A stretch of 64,000 nucleotides of DNA, taken from Cryptomeria japonica (lineage: Eukaryota > Streptophyta > Pinopsida > Cupressales > Cupressaceae). The stretch is from the NCBI RefSeq assembly GCF_030272615.1, contig NC_081411.1, forward strand, positions 216,332,154 through 216,396,153. The letters run 5' to 3'. A program made the translations under genes and the position numbers. This document shows, in pieces, positions 34,061 to 46,476 of the stretch. The notes beneath the pieces are model-generated. The model saw nothing but the letters and a program-made list of their open reading frames with translations, was not told the origin of the DNA and made no database searches. How positions within the stretch are numbered: position 1 is the stretch's first letter; each line of letters opens with the position of its first letter.

Positions 34061-34138
34061 TTTTGGCTCAGTTTTTATTGATTCGGACTAGGGACTAACC
34101 CTCCAAGACCCATTAACGGGTATAAAAGAGAGTTTTTT

Positions 34139-35563
34139 AAAAACTAAGAACTCACGTGAATTGAAAGGAAATAAATAAAGCATTTTATTTTTTCTATGGT
34201 TATAATTTTCCTAAAGATTATTATAAGCAGGTACGGAGTACATATATTCTATCCCAAATTGAGGATGGTCAAATCTGTTCAATTCGCCAATGAAGCGATG
34301 GCCTGCTCTCAGCAGTCAGTGGAAAACGGGAAAACTTTAAAAGCTTCACGCTAAAAAAAAGGACGCATCACGATATCTTTTGTCACATGGCACTCGCATT
34401 GATTCGCGTTAAATAATATATATTAAGCATGACACCTTGCGTGTTTCAGATCGTTTTTACAGTCTGAAACCACTGTTTTCATAAAAGATGTGCAGAAACC
34501 GATGAAAAGCAAGTACGAACCATTGACAAATTCGTTTGACCTACTCTCGGCCCTTTCATCTGAAAATAAAAAACTCTTCGTCACTCAAAATTAAAAAAGG
34601 CGCTACTTTTGTATTGAGATCTTCCAGCAGAACCCTCTACTTCAATCAAACGCTCAGAGAGCGCCAAGGGGAGGAGGGGACCAAACCCTCATCCAAGAAA
34701 ATGAAGAAACCTTCGCAGGTAGAAATATAAAGGGGAATGCGACCTGCGAAAAAGGTAAGGAGTTCACCCAAAAGTATAAAGGGGCTTTTTTTATGAGATT
34801 GTTAGGAAGGATTTGGATGGTCGGTATGGTAATGAGCAACTATATAAGAAGTTAAAAGGGTTTATTATTTTTTGGGCCAGGATAAGATCAAGAATGCAAA
34901 TTGTGTTTATGTTTGCCCAAGCAAATTTGGGTAAATAGAGAAGAGGAGAGTGGTAGTGAGAAAATGGGTAAGGAAGGTAATGGAAGAGTGGACGAGAAGA
35001 ATCTTGTTGCAGGGGATGGAGGGGAAGAGAGAGAAGAGGTGAAAAGGAAAAAAAATGGAGACGTGGAAATGGCTGTAAAGAAGAGGAAGAGGAAGAGGAA
35101 GAGGAAGAGGAAGAGGAAGATGGAGATGGAGACGATGACGAAGAACTGGAGGCATGATGGAGGTGAGCAAAATGACAATGTGAATATGGAGGAGATAGAA
35201 GCTTCGCATGTGTCTGAAAGCAGGCATGGATAGAGAGAAAGGTGAGGAGAATGTGGGAGAAGAGACGGAATCTTCTGAGGAGAATGTGGGAGGAGGAGGA
35301 TTCTTCAGTGAAAATGAATTGAGTGGTAAGGAGAATTCGGCAGGCCGTACTTTCTGGAAGACTTTTCAGCTCCTAGAACCACTGTAGCATTCCCTTATCA
35401 TCTACCTGCGCAAGTTTCTTCATTTTCTTGGACGAGGACCTGCTTTCTGAAGCGTTTAATTGAGGTTGAGGGTTCTCCTGGGGTTGACATACTGTTTTTA
35501 TTTTTCTCGCCCGAGATTTTTTCTGGATCCTCGTAAGCGGTAGTTGCTACTTTTGATTGAAGA
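34139..35563. other. Spacer with a purine-rich tract
   Basis: It includes an (AAGAGG)n stretch at about 35077-35121 and a longer purine-rich zone 34930-35340 that keeps a Lys/Glu-rich 110-codon frame open (34901-35233). Composition alone explains that frame. The duplication shared with the 47-kb kinase gene begins near 35564. Confidence 0.6.
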
Positions 35564-36960
35564 TCTTTTTTCCGTAAGCTGTTGAACACAATGAGGTGTG
35601 CTATATCTTTGATTTATTTGTGTCCTCTGCCCCTTCAACTTTTCAGCCGGACTGACCGAGCCCACTTAAATCGACAAAATGAGCGATTCTTCAACAAGTA
35701 TCGCTCCCAATAACAAAATTTGGGTGCTAGTAGTCGCAATTCTTCTTCTACCACTGGCCTTTCTAGGTTTTCCCTGAATCTGCTTATACGTTACATTGAG
35801 AATGGTTTGTCTGCCATCACTAGCCAGGTACATCACATATGCTTTATTCTTCTACTTTTACTTTCTGCTCTTTAGTTTGTAATGGATTTTAAATTTATAC
35901 GGCTCCCTATAGGGTTTGGACTGCACAAAAATGGACAGTGGAACAGAGCTAAGGCATTTAGTGCAGCCTGTTGCCTCAGATTAAGCAAAAACCTTTTACG
36001 AATGGCTGTAGCATCATTAAACCTTTATCTTCTCTCTCTTTTCTTTTGTAACTCGTTCTATATTAAATTATATTAGATGGAACATATTTATAGTGTTGGG
36101 CATTTTTGGGTTGTGCCTGCTGCTGCCTGTTATTTGCTGCTCTGCATGTTTAGAAAAGGAAAGAATCTCTTTCCTGGATTTCAAGCAAGGCATTAACTTC
36201 ACTTATTTCAGAGAATATTACTTTGTTAGCCCCCCAGTTGAATCGTGGAGAGGGTTGAACTGATGTTCTTGGGAAGGAGTGGGTTCCCACCCACACACTC
36301 GCCATGTGCTCACCTTCGATCTCAGTCCATATCAACTTCAATGGAGTGAGATTCCAGGGGGACTATTCCAACTCCTGCATTTGGAGCATTTGGTCCTAGA
36401 TTTCAATAACTTCAGCTCACTTTCCATCCCTCCACAAATTGGAAAACTGAGGAGATTGAAGTCTGTGAACTTGTTTGTATGTGAATTTATTGGTCGAATT
36501 CCAAGAGAGTTGACTAAACTTCAGCGATTGGAGCACTTGGACCTGAGTTCTAATTATTTTCATTGTGTCATCCCCCAAGAGAATTGACCAAACTGCAGCA
36601 ATTGGATCAGATTCCGATTCCCACACCAGATCAATCATTTAACCAATATTACTCAAAAGATGAGAGGATTCCTCTGTTGCTGATGACCATTCCTCAGAGC
36701 ATGAGATTCCCATCCCTAACTTACCATTTGAAACACACGTTGATGATAATTTCCCACGAGGAGATTCGCATACCTATCCCACCAACCAAATCTTTTGTTG
36801 CCGAAGAGCATTACTCAGAAGAAAAGATTCTCACTTCTACGAAAGGAAATGGTCAGGCGCATCTCTTAAAACATTAAGAATATTGTGTTTTTTTATTTGT
36901 AAGCTTCTTTTTGGCCTTTTTTAGAATGTTTACAAATGCATCTCCTCTGTAAACCAGATT
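35564..36960 (+). pseudogene. Kinase-gene pseudogene A with an inserted LRR fragment
   Basis: From 35564 the sequence parallels the 47.56-kb start of the intact kinase gene. The exon-1 counterpart (35679-35827) is 149 nt instead of 150, a one-base loss that shifts the frame and gives an early stop. The exon-2 counterpart starts at 35913 and similarity ends near 35985. Exons 3-9 are missing. A leucine-rich repeat stretch follows (about 36350-36595, with LRRs such as LGRIPRELTKLQRLEHLDLSSN-like units) and is joined near 36606 to the kinase gene's C-terminal [10 protein letters not shown] repeat region, ending at about 36877 with decayed tail sequence. It cannot encode the parent protein. Confidence 0.75.
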
Positions 36961-39900
36961 TCAATGTAGCGGGCACAAATATGGAAGCAGTTATATTGAG
37001 CTTCCCTTGCATTAATCATATGGAGTTACTACTTCTAAGAGTAAATTTTAAAAGTTCATAATTTGTAAAACAATTTTTTATCAATAATATTAAGATAAAT
37101 ATTGATTTATTGTATTATGAATGAAATTTAAAATTGTCATTAATTATTTTATCATTGAGGTGTATGATATTTAAATAAAATAATAAAATAATAAAATAAT
37201 CTAGTTATAGTTACTAATATAATTTTTTTTGAAAGGAATGAACTTTTTTTATTAAGACTTAGGAGTCTATGAGATCACAAATGAGAGATCTCATCCTTGA
37301 CATGGATGCTTAACAATAACATCCAACAAGATTTAAATTTTGGTGTGAAGAACCAAAAAATTATAATTAAACACATTACACTATGCCAATACCAACTAAT
37401 GTATTCTTTTTATTTTTAATAAGAAATCAAAATTTTAATTTAAAAAAATCCTAAAATCACATTGATCCTTTATGTTTGTTAAAAAACAATTTAAAAAGAT
37501 TCAACAATTTTGTTGTTAAATAGTTGAATATTTCTTTTCTCCTATATATCATATCAATACAATTTTTCCTTTTACAATTCCTTTTACAATTTAGCTCAAA
37601 CAATTCTTTTTGAGTATCAATAATATGAGATTTATGTTCTTTTGAGCAACTTGAGTCAAAATTAATAATGGAAGATCAATAGTCTAACCTTAAAATTCCA
37701 CCTTTAATGTCACATTCACGCTAGAAATTAACAATTAAAAACTATGTCAAAATTTAGAATTATGAATTAGTTGTCACTTTTGAGATTTAAATTTGATATC
37801 TTTAATTATAACCAATACTTTAACTAGTTAAAGCTCATCTTGACAAACCAAAAACATAAGTCAACAATTTACCCTCCATTTTGGGCCCCTTTACATTAAT
37901 CTATTAGAAAATTTACTAAGTTTATTGAACCAATTTTTACATAACCCCATGAGAGAAAATCATGCATACAGGTTTACAGAATAAGCACAATGCAATGATG
38001 AATACATACCAAAATATTGCACAAGACAAACTTTTATTAAAAACACCAAGAGGTAAAAAATCAACCTTTAAAATCATACACACTCAATGTATTATTTATT
38101 GATTAAAAAAAATACACCACATTTACAAAATCTTCATGAATAATTTTAAAACATAAAGTGCTTCTAATACATCCTCCATATCTTCAATTAAACTCCACTT
38201 ATAAGTATTAATAAATTAGCTTAAATGTCGTAAGGTTCATCTTACCAACATAAGGACTAGGCTTATCACTCAAGGCACAACTACCTTGGTTCACACAAAC
38301 CCAGTTCCATAATGAAATGATTTGTTTAACTCAACTTAAGAAACACCTTTTAATTATTGTAGACTCAAGTACTATGGTGACAACCATCATTGTACACTTT
38401 TGACATAACTTACGACCATCAAACATTTATGAGTGTTATCTTGACCCAATATCACCATAAATATTAGTTTTAGTTCTCTAAATATATTTAACATTCACAC
38501 ACACCACTTATAAGTAATCATGATCTTAATAACTAATAATTTACGATATTAGATGTCACGCAAAATGAATATATATGATTTTTCTCTTAACTTAATCTCA
38601 TTGAATAAGTGATAGTTTCCTTCTATTTAGTCATGCAACAATTTGGTATAACTATAATACCCTTCCCTTAGTTCTCCTAGTAGCTCAAATACTAGGATTC
38701 TTATATTTAGAAGGTCTATAGTTATCAAGTAGTGATACAAAGCCTTTACCATGACATCGATGGATTGTCAAAAATATTAAGTTGCAACATTAAAGAGGTC
38801 TTTAGAGGAGTGTGGTTACAATACCACTAACAACTAAAATCTTATAGGAAGGTTTCAACTTGTCCAAGATGAGTTATCAAGTATTTTGTTAACCTACATT
38901 ATTTTGTCATATTGATATCATACCATAGTTACAACATCTACAAAATCTATGTTATATCAAATTCATTAATAGTGTCTCTTTACCCATACTCTATTGAGCA
39001 TAATAGGAAATTCCTTAATTTCCCCACTAATGCACATATAATAAATCATCAGACATAGAATTCTCTCAATTATATAATTATATAACACTCAAAAAGTTTA
39101 TCACAAGCCACTAAATATCATAAATCTTCCCATTGTGATAGAAATATGGTCCAACTTATCATAGGTTATTGTCTTGTAGGTTCCCATGCCTCAATTTTTG
39201 ATACCTATGCAATAAATTATACTTGCAAGCTATGAAAGTTCAAACACAATGGTTTGTACAATGGATAATATGTTTACTTCCATGAAAATAGTGTGACCCA
39301 TTTATTTATTTACTTAGTTTTATTAGATGTAGACATAAACATATGAGTAGGAAACACATATCCAAATATGCACAAAGGCTAGGTATATACATGTATAATT
39401 GAAACTATCATTGAGTAGAAGTTGTTTGTCTATATATGAGTGGTAATGCCCTTAGTTTAGATGGCACTCACCCAATAAAATTTCTAAACTAAGATCACCA
39501 TTGTACTGAGGAAATGACTATTGATTCTCCCTTAATAGGGTTTCTTGAGCTACATTATTTAAGTTCAATCTTATAATTATAAGAGCATATTTAATAAATG
39601 AATCATCTTTTAAGAGGCCAATTTTTTTTCAAATATTGATTTGCAAAATAACTAAAAATAACTAATTTATATGTAGAGAATTAAATGACAATCACCAATC
39701 ATAGGATAGCTTCACCCTGGAAGGACCTTTCTCTTTCTCACCCTGAAATTACCTTAGGATAGCTTCACCATGGAAGGACCTTTCTCTTTCTCACCTCTTA
39801 TCTCTCATTCATGGGTCTTGGATTTCTCCTCTTTCTAGAATTCGTGTAATGTTTTCTCAGTAAATCCCCTTCCCTTGGTCACAAAAATCTCTCTCCTTTC

Positions 39901-40124
39901 TATTTTGATAAGTGCCTGTAGCCCAATCGCAAGCTCCCCTTTGACTATGACAAAGCAGAGGCTAGCAAAGGTTGTGAATTTTGGCTTTTACACCCATCAC
40001 CTACATCATCTCGAAAGCCTCTAAAGCCATTTCAACAAAACTCTTTCATGAATCATTTATAACCATTATAGTTTGTGTTACCCCAATTCATTAAGTCATT
40101 TGCATTGAATTCATAAAATGCGTG
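36961..40124. other. AT-rich spacer including shared downstream flank
   Basis: 36.96-37.9 kb resembles the 3' flank of the intact kinase gene (51.24-51.96 kb), for example 'cacctttaa...tcacattcac' phrases, so the duplication extends past the genes. The rest is gene-free. A duplicated phrase containing AGGATAGCTTCACC appears near 39702 and 39756. Confidence 0.55.
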
Positions 40125-40700
40125 ATACACTAAATGAAAAGAAAGTAATCTTTCTATAGTTGAATGATATTTGTCTGGTAACACCATAGGTTCCTCTTGA
40201 CCAAGAAGATCCTCGGGATGAACTTGTATATGTTCGGGGAAAAGTATATGTTTTTGGTGACAAGTTCTTAGAAGAGAAGTTTTTTAGTTCTATCATAACA
40301 TTTGAGCTCTCCAGTGCTGATTGTAATTTGTCACAAGAGGAGAATTGGATACCTACCTTTCCTCCCATACTCTATAGTGTTGATTATAATTTCTCACAGG
40401 AAGAGAATTGGATGCCTACCCCAGCAACTAAATCTTTTGTTGAGATTGCCACTCCCACGACACCACTTGAATCCTCAGAAGAGGAGATTCCCATTGCCTT
40501 CCCACCAGTTAAATCTTCTGTTGCTTATGACAGTTCCCTAGTTAAGAAAATTGAAGAATCAAATAGGAAATGGTCAGGTGCATCTCCTAAAACATTAAGA
40601 ATACTGTGTGTTTTTTCAATTTGTATGCTTCATTTGCCTCTTTAGAATGTTTACAAATGTATCTCCTATGTAATCCAGTTTTCAATGAAGCAGACACATT
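40125..40700 (+). pseudogene. Kinase-gene pseudogene B (exon 4 joined to C-terminal tail)
   Basis: 40130-40330 matches intron 3 and exon 4 of the intact gene (acceptor ATAG at about 40186-40189, then TTCCTCTTGACCAAGAAGAT). A two-base gain after that shifts the frame to a stop. Exons 5-9, hence the whole kinase domain, are absent. Tail sequence follows directly: two or three decayed SQEENW/SEEEIP repeats, then the conserved WSGASPKTLRILCVFS segment matching the parent's C-terminus. The 105-codon ORF at 40328-40645 is the surviving tail only. Confidence 0.75.
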
Positions 40701-43575
40701 GCACACATTGAGCCTCCCGTGTATTAACTTTATAGAAGAGCTGCTTCTGAGAACAATTTTTTTATAATTTGTTGAGCAGTTTTTTATCAATTAAATTAAG
40801 ATCAATTTTATTATTTCTAGTAATGATGAGGTGTAAATTATATTTTTTTCTAAAAATTGTGGTCGTGTATGTGCATAGTATTTAAGTGCTTCAAAGTTTT
40901 AGATCAATTGTGACAAATTCTGAGAATCAGGAAAAATACTTCCACTTTTTGTCCAAAAAGTGGACTCGACTTAACTTGCATCTTCTATTTCACAGCCATT
41001 TATTTATCAAGCATTTCAGGTAGTTTACAAAGGTTGGTTAACATATAAAATAATAGCTGACTCTTTAACTAAATAGTGACTAATGTTTTTGTCAAGAAAA
41101 ATGCCCCTAGGCCCCTAGCTAGGGGCTCTTCCTATAACAACCCCCATGAGGGGCATTGCCCCCATACCCCTAACTAGGGGGAAAACACAACAAAGTTATC
41201 AAAATTTAAGCCCGATAGCATGATCAGACACCACATACTAGTACGTAGATCCTCACTATTGTTAGACAACAAAAAAAATTTAAACACATGTATGATGTCG
41301 AACAATAAGATTTAGATGATAGTTCCTAATGCTAGCATCAAATAATTCCTTTTGAGTAGGAATATCAATGAGAAAAGAGACGAGTGGATCACAAAAGTCA
41401 TGAAATATGATGTAAACCATGGCATTATATGACTTAAATATGTTTTAAACCATAACTTTAAGCAAATCTTTGATGCCTTAAGGATTTTTTGAATGAATGC
41501 TGCAAATGCTATATGAATGTGTTTCTGGTTGTGAATGATGATAAATGTTATGTTTTAAGTGATTTTGAATGAACAATGATCTTTGCACATTAATCCCTAA
41601 ATGCAGCTATTATGAAGATGTCTTAGGTTGTTGAGGAAGTAGGAAATGTAGTTGCCAAGTCACACTAGAGCCTTGAAGAGATCAAAGACAACAAACATGA
41701 GAGGAGTAAAAATAGTTACAAACAACTAGCCAACTATTATGGCAATCAAGGAATCTTTGATTCAGATGAAGAACAATTATCCTTTCATTTACTCAACATG
41801 TCCGCTGGTAGAGTGGATATAAGAGGAGAATATAATGAAGATTAATTGCTATGAGCATAGTCCTATTCTATTTCAACCTTTTGTTTCATAGTTTTCATGC
41901 TTTCAATAAAAGCTATCCTCTTGATTTTGAGGATTGGAGTGGTTGTAGTAGTTAGTTAATAATAGTTTTTCTTTCTTATAAATTAACCAAACTTATTCTC
42001 AAGAAGGTCGATTGAGAAGATATGCAATTTGTTTTTTTGTTGAACTGAGTATTTTGAAATAAAGAACAAGCTTCTGTTACCTTTGTTATTTGTATGAGTG
42101 AATGATAAATTATGAATGCATAATATTTGAGTTTCAAGTTAAACTTTGAGAAGAATCATCTAAGGGGGCCCTCTTAGTAAGGATTCCATTTACTCAATTT
42201 TCAATTGTTTCCAACTCCATTTGTAGTGTAGCTTTAAATACTTGATTGTTCCTACAACCATGGAAATTCTATTCTATGACTATTCCTGTAGCCAACTCAG
42301 AACATTACAGTTTCTTTTACTGGTTAGAGTTTTATTATTCTGGAACTTACTTTAATAAGAGGCAGAACTAATGTATACCGGGTTTATTTGCTTTCTATTG
42401 TTTTCTTTCTTGCTGTTTGTTTTAGTATCTCCTATCATTAGGATTAGGATAAAATAGTCTAAGAAACTCTTAATGCATAAACAATGCTATCCCATTTCAA
42501 GGTTTTTGTCCTTGGGTTTATAGATAAATAAGCTTCAGTAATGGGATTGATGGCTATTTAGTGAAGACATTTGGTTACTAAGTTGAGGTGTTATGCCGAG
42601 TTATCTACCCATTGTTGAAGTCCTACACTCTCCTGTGAGCAAACCCTTTTATGAATTCTTCTTGTAGGGCTTTAAATTATCGACTGAGGGTTCTAAAATC
42701 ATCAATGTAGTTAAGATTTGGGGGATTCATTCCCCCATTTCTAGTTCCAACTCTACCCCAACCATGCTTGGCTCTTCTTGCATACATTTTCATGACACCC
42801 ACAAGCTCGATCCTAGTGTAAGATGCCTCCCTTCGGTGAATCTTCTCGTACACTCAAGTCTTCTAGCTCCGATACAATTGATGCAACAAGGGTTGGGTAC
42901 CCACATATACTTGCCACAACTAGCACATAAACACGCATACAAATCTAAATGTATAATGGAGAAATATATGAGAATGGATACTAAACTAATGCACCAACTT
43001 TGGCAAATTCTTATTGAAATTCATAATAAATCTGCAATACAAAATATCGAGCCTCTTGACTTTAGTTTACACATTTCCGTTTGATTTGATCTCCACAAAC
43101 TTGCAACAATCATGTTTTACTAGCATGTGATTGCTTCTCAAAAGCCTTCTTTCAAAAACTCAACCTAAACTACACTTTTAGCTAATAGGTTCAACTCTTC
43201 ACCCCTTAAAAACATAAAATAAAACCAAAAACACTAAATACAACCCTTAAAAAACAGAGAAACATCACCCAAAATATTGCTCTCCTTTCAAATTCCTAAA
43301 AATGGCGCTCTGAAGGCTACGTAGCCTCTCTAGAAGCATCAACACATACAAAAGCTGAAAAATGAAAAAAAAAGCATTAACTACCATACGTTACTTTCAG
43401 CCCATTACTCATGCTAAGATTAGGTCCTCACAGGAGGACTCCAATACCCTACCCAACATAAGAGAAGTTAAAATGTAGAAGATTATTTTATCCCACGTGG
43501 AGGATGCTTTGCATCATAAAAATATACATGCAAAGCTAATGAGATCATAATGAAGTTGTGATTCTATTTTTAATT
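40701..43575. other. Gene-free spacer
   Basis: No ORF with recognisable domains. The only structured part is the G/C-run palindrome zone at 41100-41190, listed separately. Confidence 0.55.
41100..41190. repeat. Palindromic C/G-run segment
   Basis: A perfect 16-bp palindrome GCCCCTAGCTAGGGGC at 41111-41126 is followed by CCCCCATGAGGGGCAT and CCCCATACCCCTAACTAGGGG. Alternating C4 and G4 blocks could fold into nested hairpins. Similar C-run phrases occur in some plant LTRs, so this may be an LTR relic. Confidence 0.7.
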
Positions 43576-43825
43576 ACGCTGAAGGCGTATCCTATATGAG
43601 AAAAATTGGTTCACTTCACAAATCAACGGTTGACAACATGCAAGAAGCTTGCAAGACGATTGAAAGGTGGGTGGCCGTTAGATTGTCCGTTATAGTTTTT
43701 ACGCCGAAGGCGTACCCTATATGAGAAAAATAGGTTCACTTCACAGATCAACGGTTGACAACATGCAAGAAGCTTGCAAGACGATTGAAAGGTGGGTGGC
43801 CGTTAGATTGTCCGTTATAATTTTT
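43576..43825 (+). repeat. 125-bp tandem duplication
   Basis: Two copies, 43576-43700 and 43701-43825, differ at only a few positions (for example ACGCTGAAGG versus ACGCCGAAGG). Each carries the ACGCYGAAGGCGT near-palindrome, so the Helitron-like 5' module is doubled. Confidence 0.95.
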
Positions 43826-43898
43826 CCGTTCCTCTCCTGTCCGTTCTCGTTTTTCCTTCTTGCTTTACCGTCACTGTTGACTGTATTCCTCACACTTT

Positions 43899-44156
43899 TT
43901 AATCGTCTTTTAAGAATAATATAATTCTTGTAGTCTCTTTAAGAATAATTTCATTCTTGTAGTTTTCTGCTGTGTAATTCTGCGATCCTCTGTTCAATCC
44001 AACCACCTCCCAAACCTGCGCCATTTCCTCTTCGCTCATCTCAACGCCCGCGTCGCTAAATCCACACTGACTGGGAAGTTGCCGTAGCTTGTCCTCCATT
44101 AATCCTTTATCGTGCGAAGCTGAAACCCTTGACCGGACCTTGGGAGTGACTGACAT
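43899..44156 (-). CDS. Small unknown ORF
   Basis: From ATG at 44156 the frame gives about 85 codons (MSVTPKVRSRVSASHDKGL at the start, then an acidic stretch EMSEEEMAQVWEVVGL). The composition of the first 60 codons looks protein-like, the last 20 do not. It may be a first exon of a gene captured by the Helitron-like element, or chance. I recognise no domain. Confidence 0.25.
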   Translation of the reverse strand: MSVTPKVRSRVSASHDKGLMEDKLRQLPSQCGFSDAGVEMSEEEMAQVWEVVGLNRGSQNYTAENYKNEIILKETTRIILFLKDD

Positions 44157-45139
44157 AATTATGCTCAACTTCTAAAATCAACAGCTACCATTTTTGGACA
44201 TTACCACTTTTGCAAATCAAAATAATCTAACAAAATTCGGAATAAAACTTGCAGACCACGCTATATAGAAACATCTTTCATAGGCGAATAGATTGCCATT
44301 TAATAGTCCAAAACATTGACACAACCAATAAATTGAATTACTTCATTTTTTATGTGGAGGTAGAAAATATATTTTGACTGTAAAGAATTTTTATTGCGTC
44401 CATGGGGAGATGGGTGGGACCTACGACACTTTCGTGCCTTGAAAATGGCAACTGTTCTTGAGGCATATTTTGACATTGGTAATTGTGATATCCATTAAAG
44501 GTAGGATATGTTATGGTGTATGAAATATTTTATTTATCTAGAAGAAACAAATCATCATTCACACATTCATGCACGCATGTGCAAATTTGACTCCCATAGA
44601 AGCCATAGTTCTTTGTTTCCACGTTTCATTTAATAACTACAAATTCAACCATATGAAATCTTCTGGACTATATAATCTACCATTATTACTAGAGAATGAT
44701 GGAACTCTTTCATCATCATATCTTCTCTTATCTGATTTTGTCGGTAGCCATTATTGCTAAATGGACTCAAAACACAGATTTCTGTTTTCTTCATAAAAGT
44801 TGTATACCGATCTTCTACAAAGATTTTGAAACTGGATTTACGACAAATATATCTATGGAAAAGAATTAGTGTTACTACAAATCTGATCCATCAAATGAAT
44901 TTTCATTGGATTGAAGGTTACGAAAAAACGTATTTCTTCAACTTTCAAGGAGAATAATCACAAATAATTTTAATGGAGGGACCCAACCCTACTTTTGAAA
45001 GTATTTTATTATCTTAATTTAGAAGTGTTTTCCTAAAAAACTCTCAATGAAAATTTATAATGATTAAATATCCATGTTAGATGGAAAAGCTTTTTGATTA
45101 CGTTGAACCATACAAAAATTAGTTTCTTGAGGAGTATAT

Positions 45140-45141
<2 letters not shown>

Positions 45142-45174
<33 letters not shown>
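45142..45174. repeat. (AAT)n microsatellite
   Basis: About eleven AAT/ATA trinucleotides. Confidence 0.93.
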
Positions 45175-45339
45175 TCAATAAATATTAGTTATCTAAAATA
45201 TTATGCGAGACATTATGCATGCGGTCCAACTTTTGTAGAAGAATATATGCTTACACGTCTGCAATGTAATGAAGGAAAGTGAGAACCATACTACCGTGGA
45301 AGTGAAAACACGATCAACGTTTGGTGAAAAAAATAGATG

Positions 45340-46330
45340 ATGGTCTCCCTCCCTCTCTATTTATCTCTCCTCTCTATACATCTCTCTATTACTTTTCTCT
45401 CTCACCTTTCTCTCACACACTTGCCCCATCCATCTCTATTTCCTTATCTCACCCTCCCTCTCTCTATCTATATATCATAATCTCTACCTCTCAACCTTAT
45501 TCATTCCATCTCTCTTGCTCTCTATTTCTATCATCTCCATCTCTCCCCCCTCTTCTCTCTCATTCCTCTACCTATCTCTCTTCCTCTCTCCCCTCTTCTC
45601 TCTTTTCCTTCTCTCACTATCTCCTTTACTCTAACTCTTTGTCCCTCTCTCTACATTTCTCTTTTCCTCACACCCTTCTTATCCCCACCTCTCTTTCTCT
45701 CTCTTCTCATATATCTCTATTTCTCTCTTTATATCTCTCTCTCCCTTTCTTCATCTCCCCCCTCTATATCTCTCTATCTCTTCGTCTCAATCTCTTCCTC
45801 TCTATCTCCATATCTCTTTCTTTCTTTATCTTTCACTCTCTTTATCTATTTCTCTCCCTCTTCTTCTCCCCCTTTATCTTCATCTCTCTATATCTTTTAC
45901 TTTCCCCCCTAATCTCTAGACATGTTTCCCTCTTCCTAGACCTCTATACCTATATCTCCTTGCCTTGCTATCTCTCCATATATTTATTCTTCCATCTCTT
46001 TATCTCTCTACCCCTAAATATCTCACTCTCTCTACCTCTTTCTATATATCACTTCCTATCTCTATCTTTATCTTTCCATCTCCCACACAATTTATCTCTA
46101 TAAATATATATTTTCAATCCTTCTCTATCCCTCTCTCCTCTCTCTATCTACCCCTTCCCTTTTCTCAATATGCATCTCCATATATATATATATATATATA
46201 TATATCTTCATCTCCATCTACATCACCTATCTATATCTCTTTACCCATTTCCATCTTCCTTTCTCTTTTTCCTATCTCTTTCTCTTTCTACCCCTATCTC
46301 TCCCTCTCCCTATCACTTCTTCATTGGTAC
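45340..46330 (+). repeat. Long CT-rich tract
   Basis: About 1 kb of TCTC/TATC/CCTC low-complexity sequence, including (TA)n at about 46180-46206. It keeps a 260-codon Ser/Leu/Tyr frame open (45321-46103), which is a composition artefact. It sits inside the Helitron-like element and resembles the shorter tract at 31.8 kb. Confidence 0.92.
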
Positions 46331-46476
46331 CTTTGTTGCACAAAAAAAATTGTTTACTAAATTCCCTAGTAAATGACTTCATCAACTATACAAATGTTTG
46401 AAAAAAATGCTTTTTTTACTTAATTGATCATCTACACCTCTTCGGCGTACCCATTGCATCATGGTGCAATTGCTAG

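Larger units (their letters stand above)
32290..34138 (-). mobile_element. 5'-truncated LINE insertion with an extra ORF, bounded by a 17-bp target duplication
   Basis: ATAAAAGAGAGTTTTTT occurs at 32290-32306 and 34122-34138. On the minus strand the insert starts at 34121, contains an RNase H domain, then a separate ORF, then a plant-LINE-like tail (TAATATATTAAAAATTACCG) and an A-run (T-run at 32301-32313). The right flank reads GTTTTTTAAAAAC, a TT/AAAA-type endonuclease site. These are direct hallmarks of target-primed reverse transcription. About 1.8 kb long. Confidence 0.85.
43576..46476 (+). mobile_element. Non-autonomous Helitron-like element, about 2.9 kb
   Basis: The left part has the ACGCTGAAGGCGT module (43576) followed by its tandem duplicate. 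The right end is TTCGGCGTACCCATTGCA, a 6-bp stem hairpin, TG, CTAG (46473-46476) and then T. It shares both ends and pre-terminal sequence ('gacttcat..actac/ta.aaatg') with the element at 29829-32210. The exact 5' base is unresolved. No transposase coding was seen. Confidence 0.5.

Noticed and set aside
34901-35233. 110-codon Lys/Glu-rich ORF
   Set aside because: It depends on an (AAGAGG)n purine tract; no start context or domain supports a gene.
45321-46103. 260-codon ORF
   Set aside because: It consists of CT/TA low-complexity sequence and encodes only Ser/Leu/Tyr/Pro strings; no stops arise because of composition.
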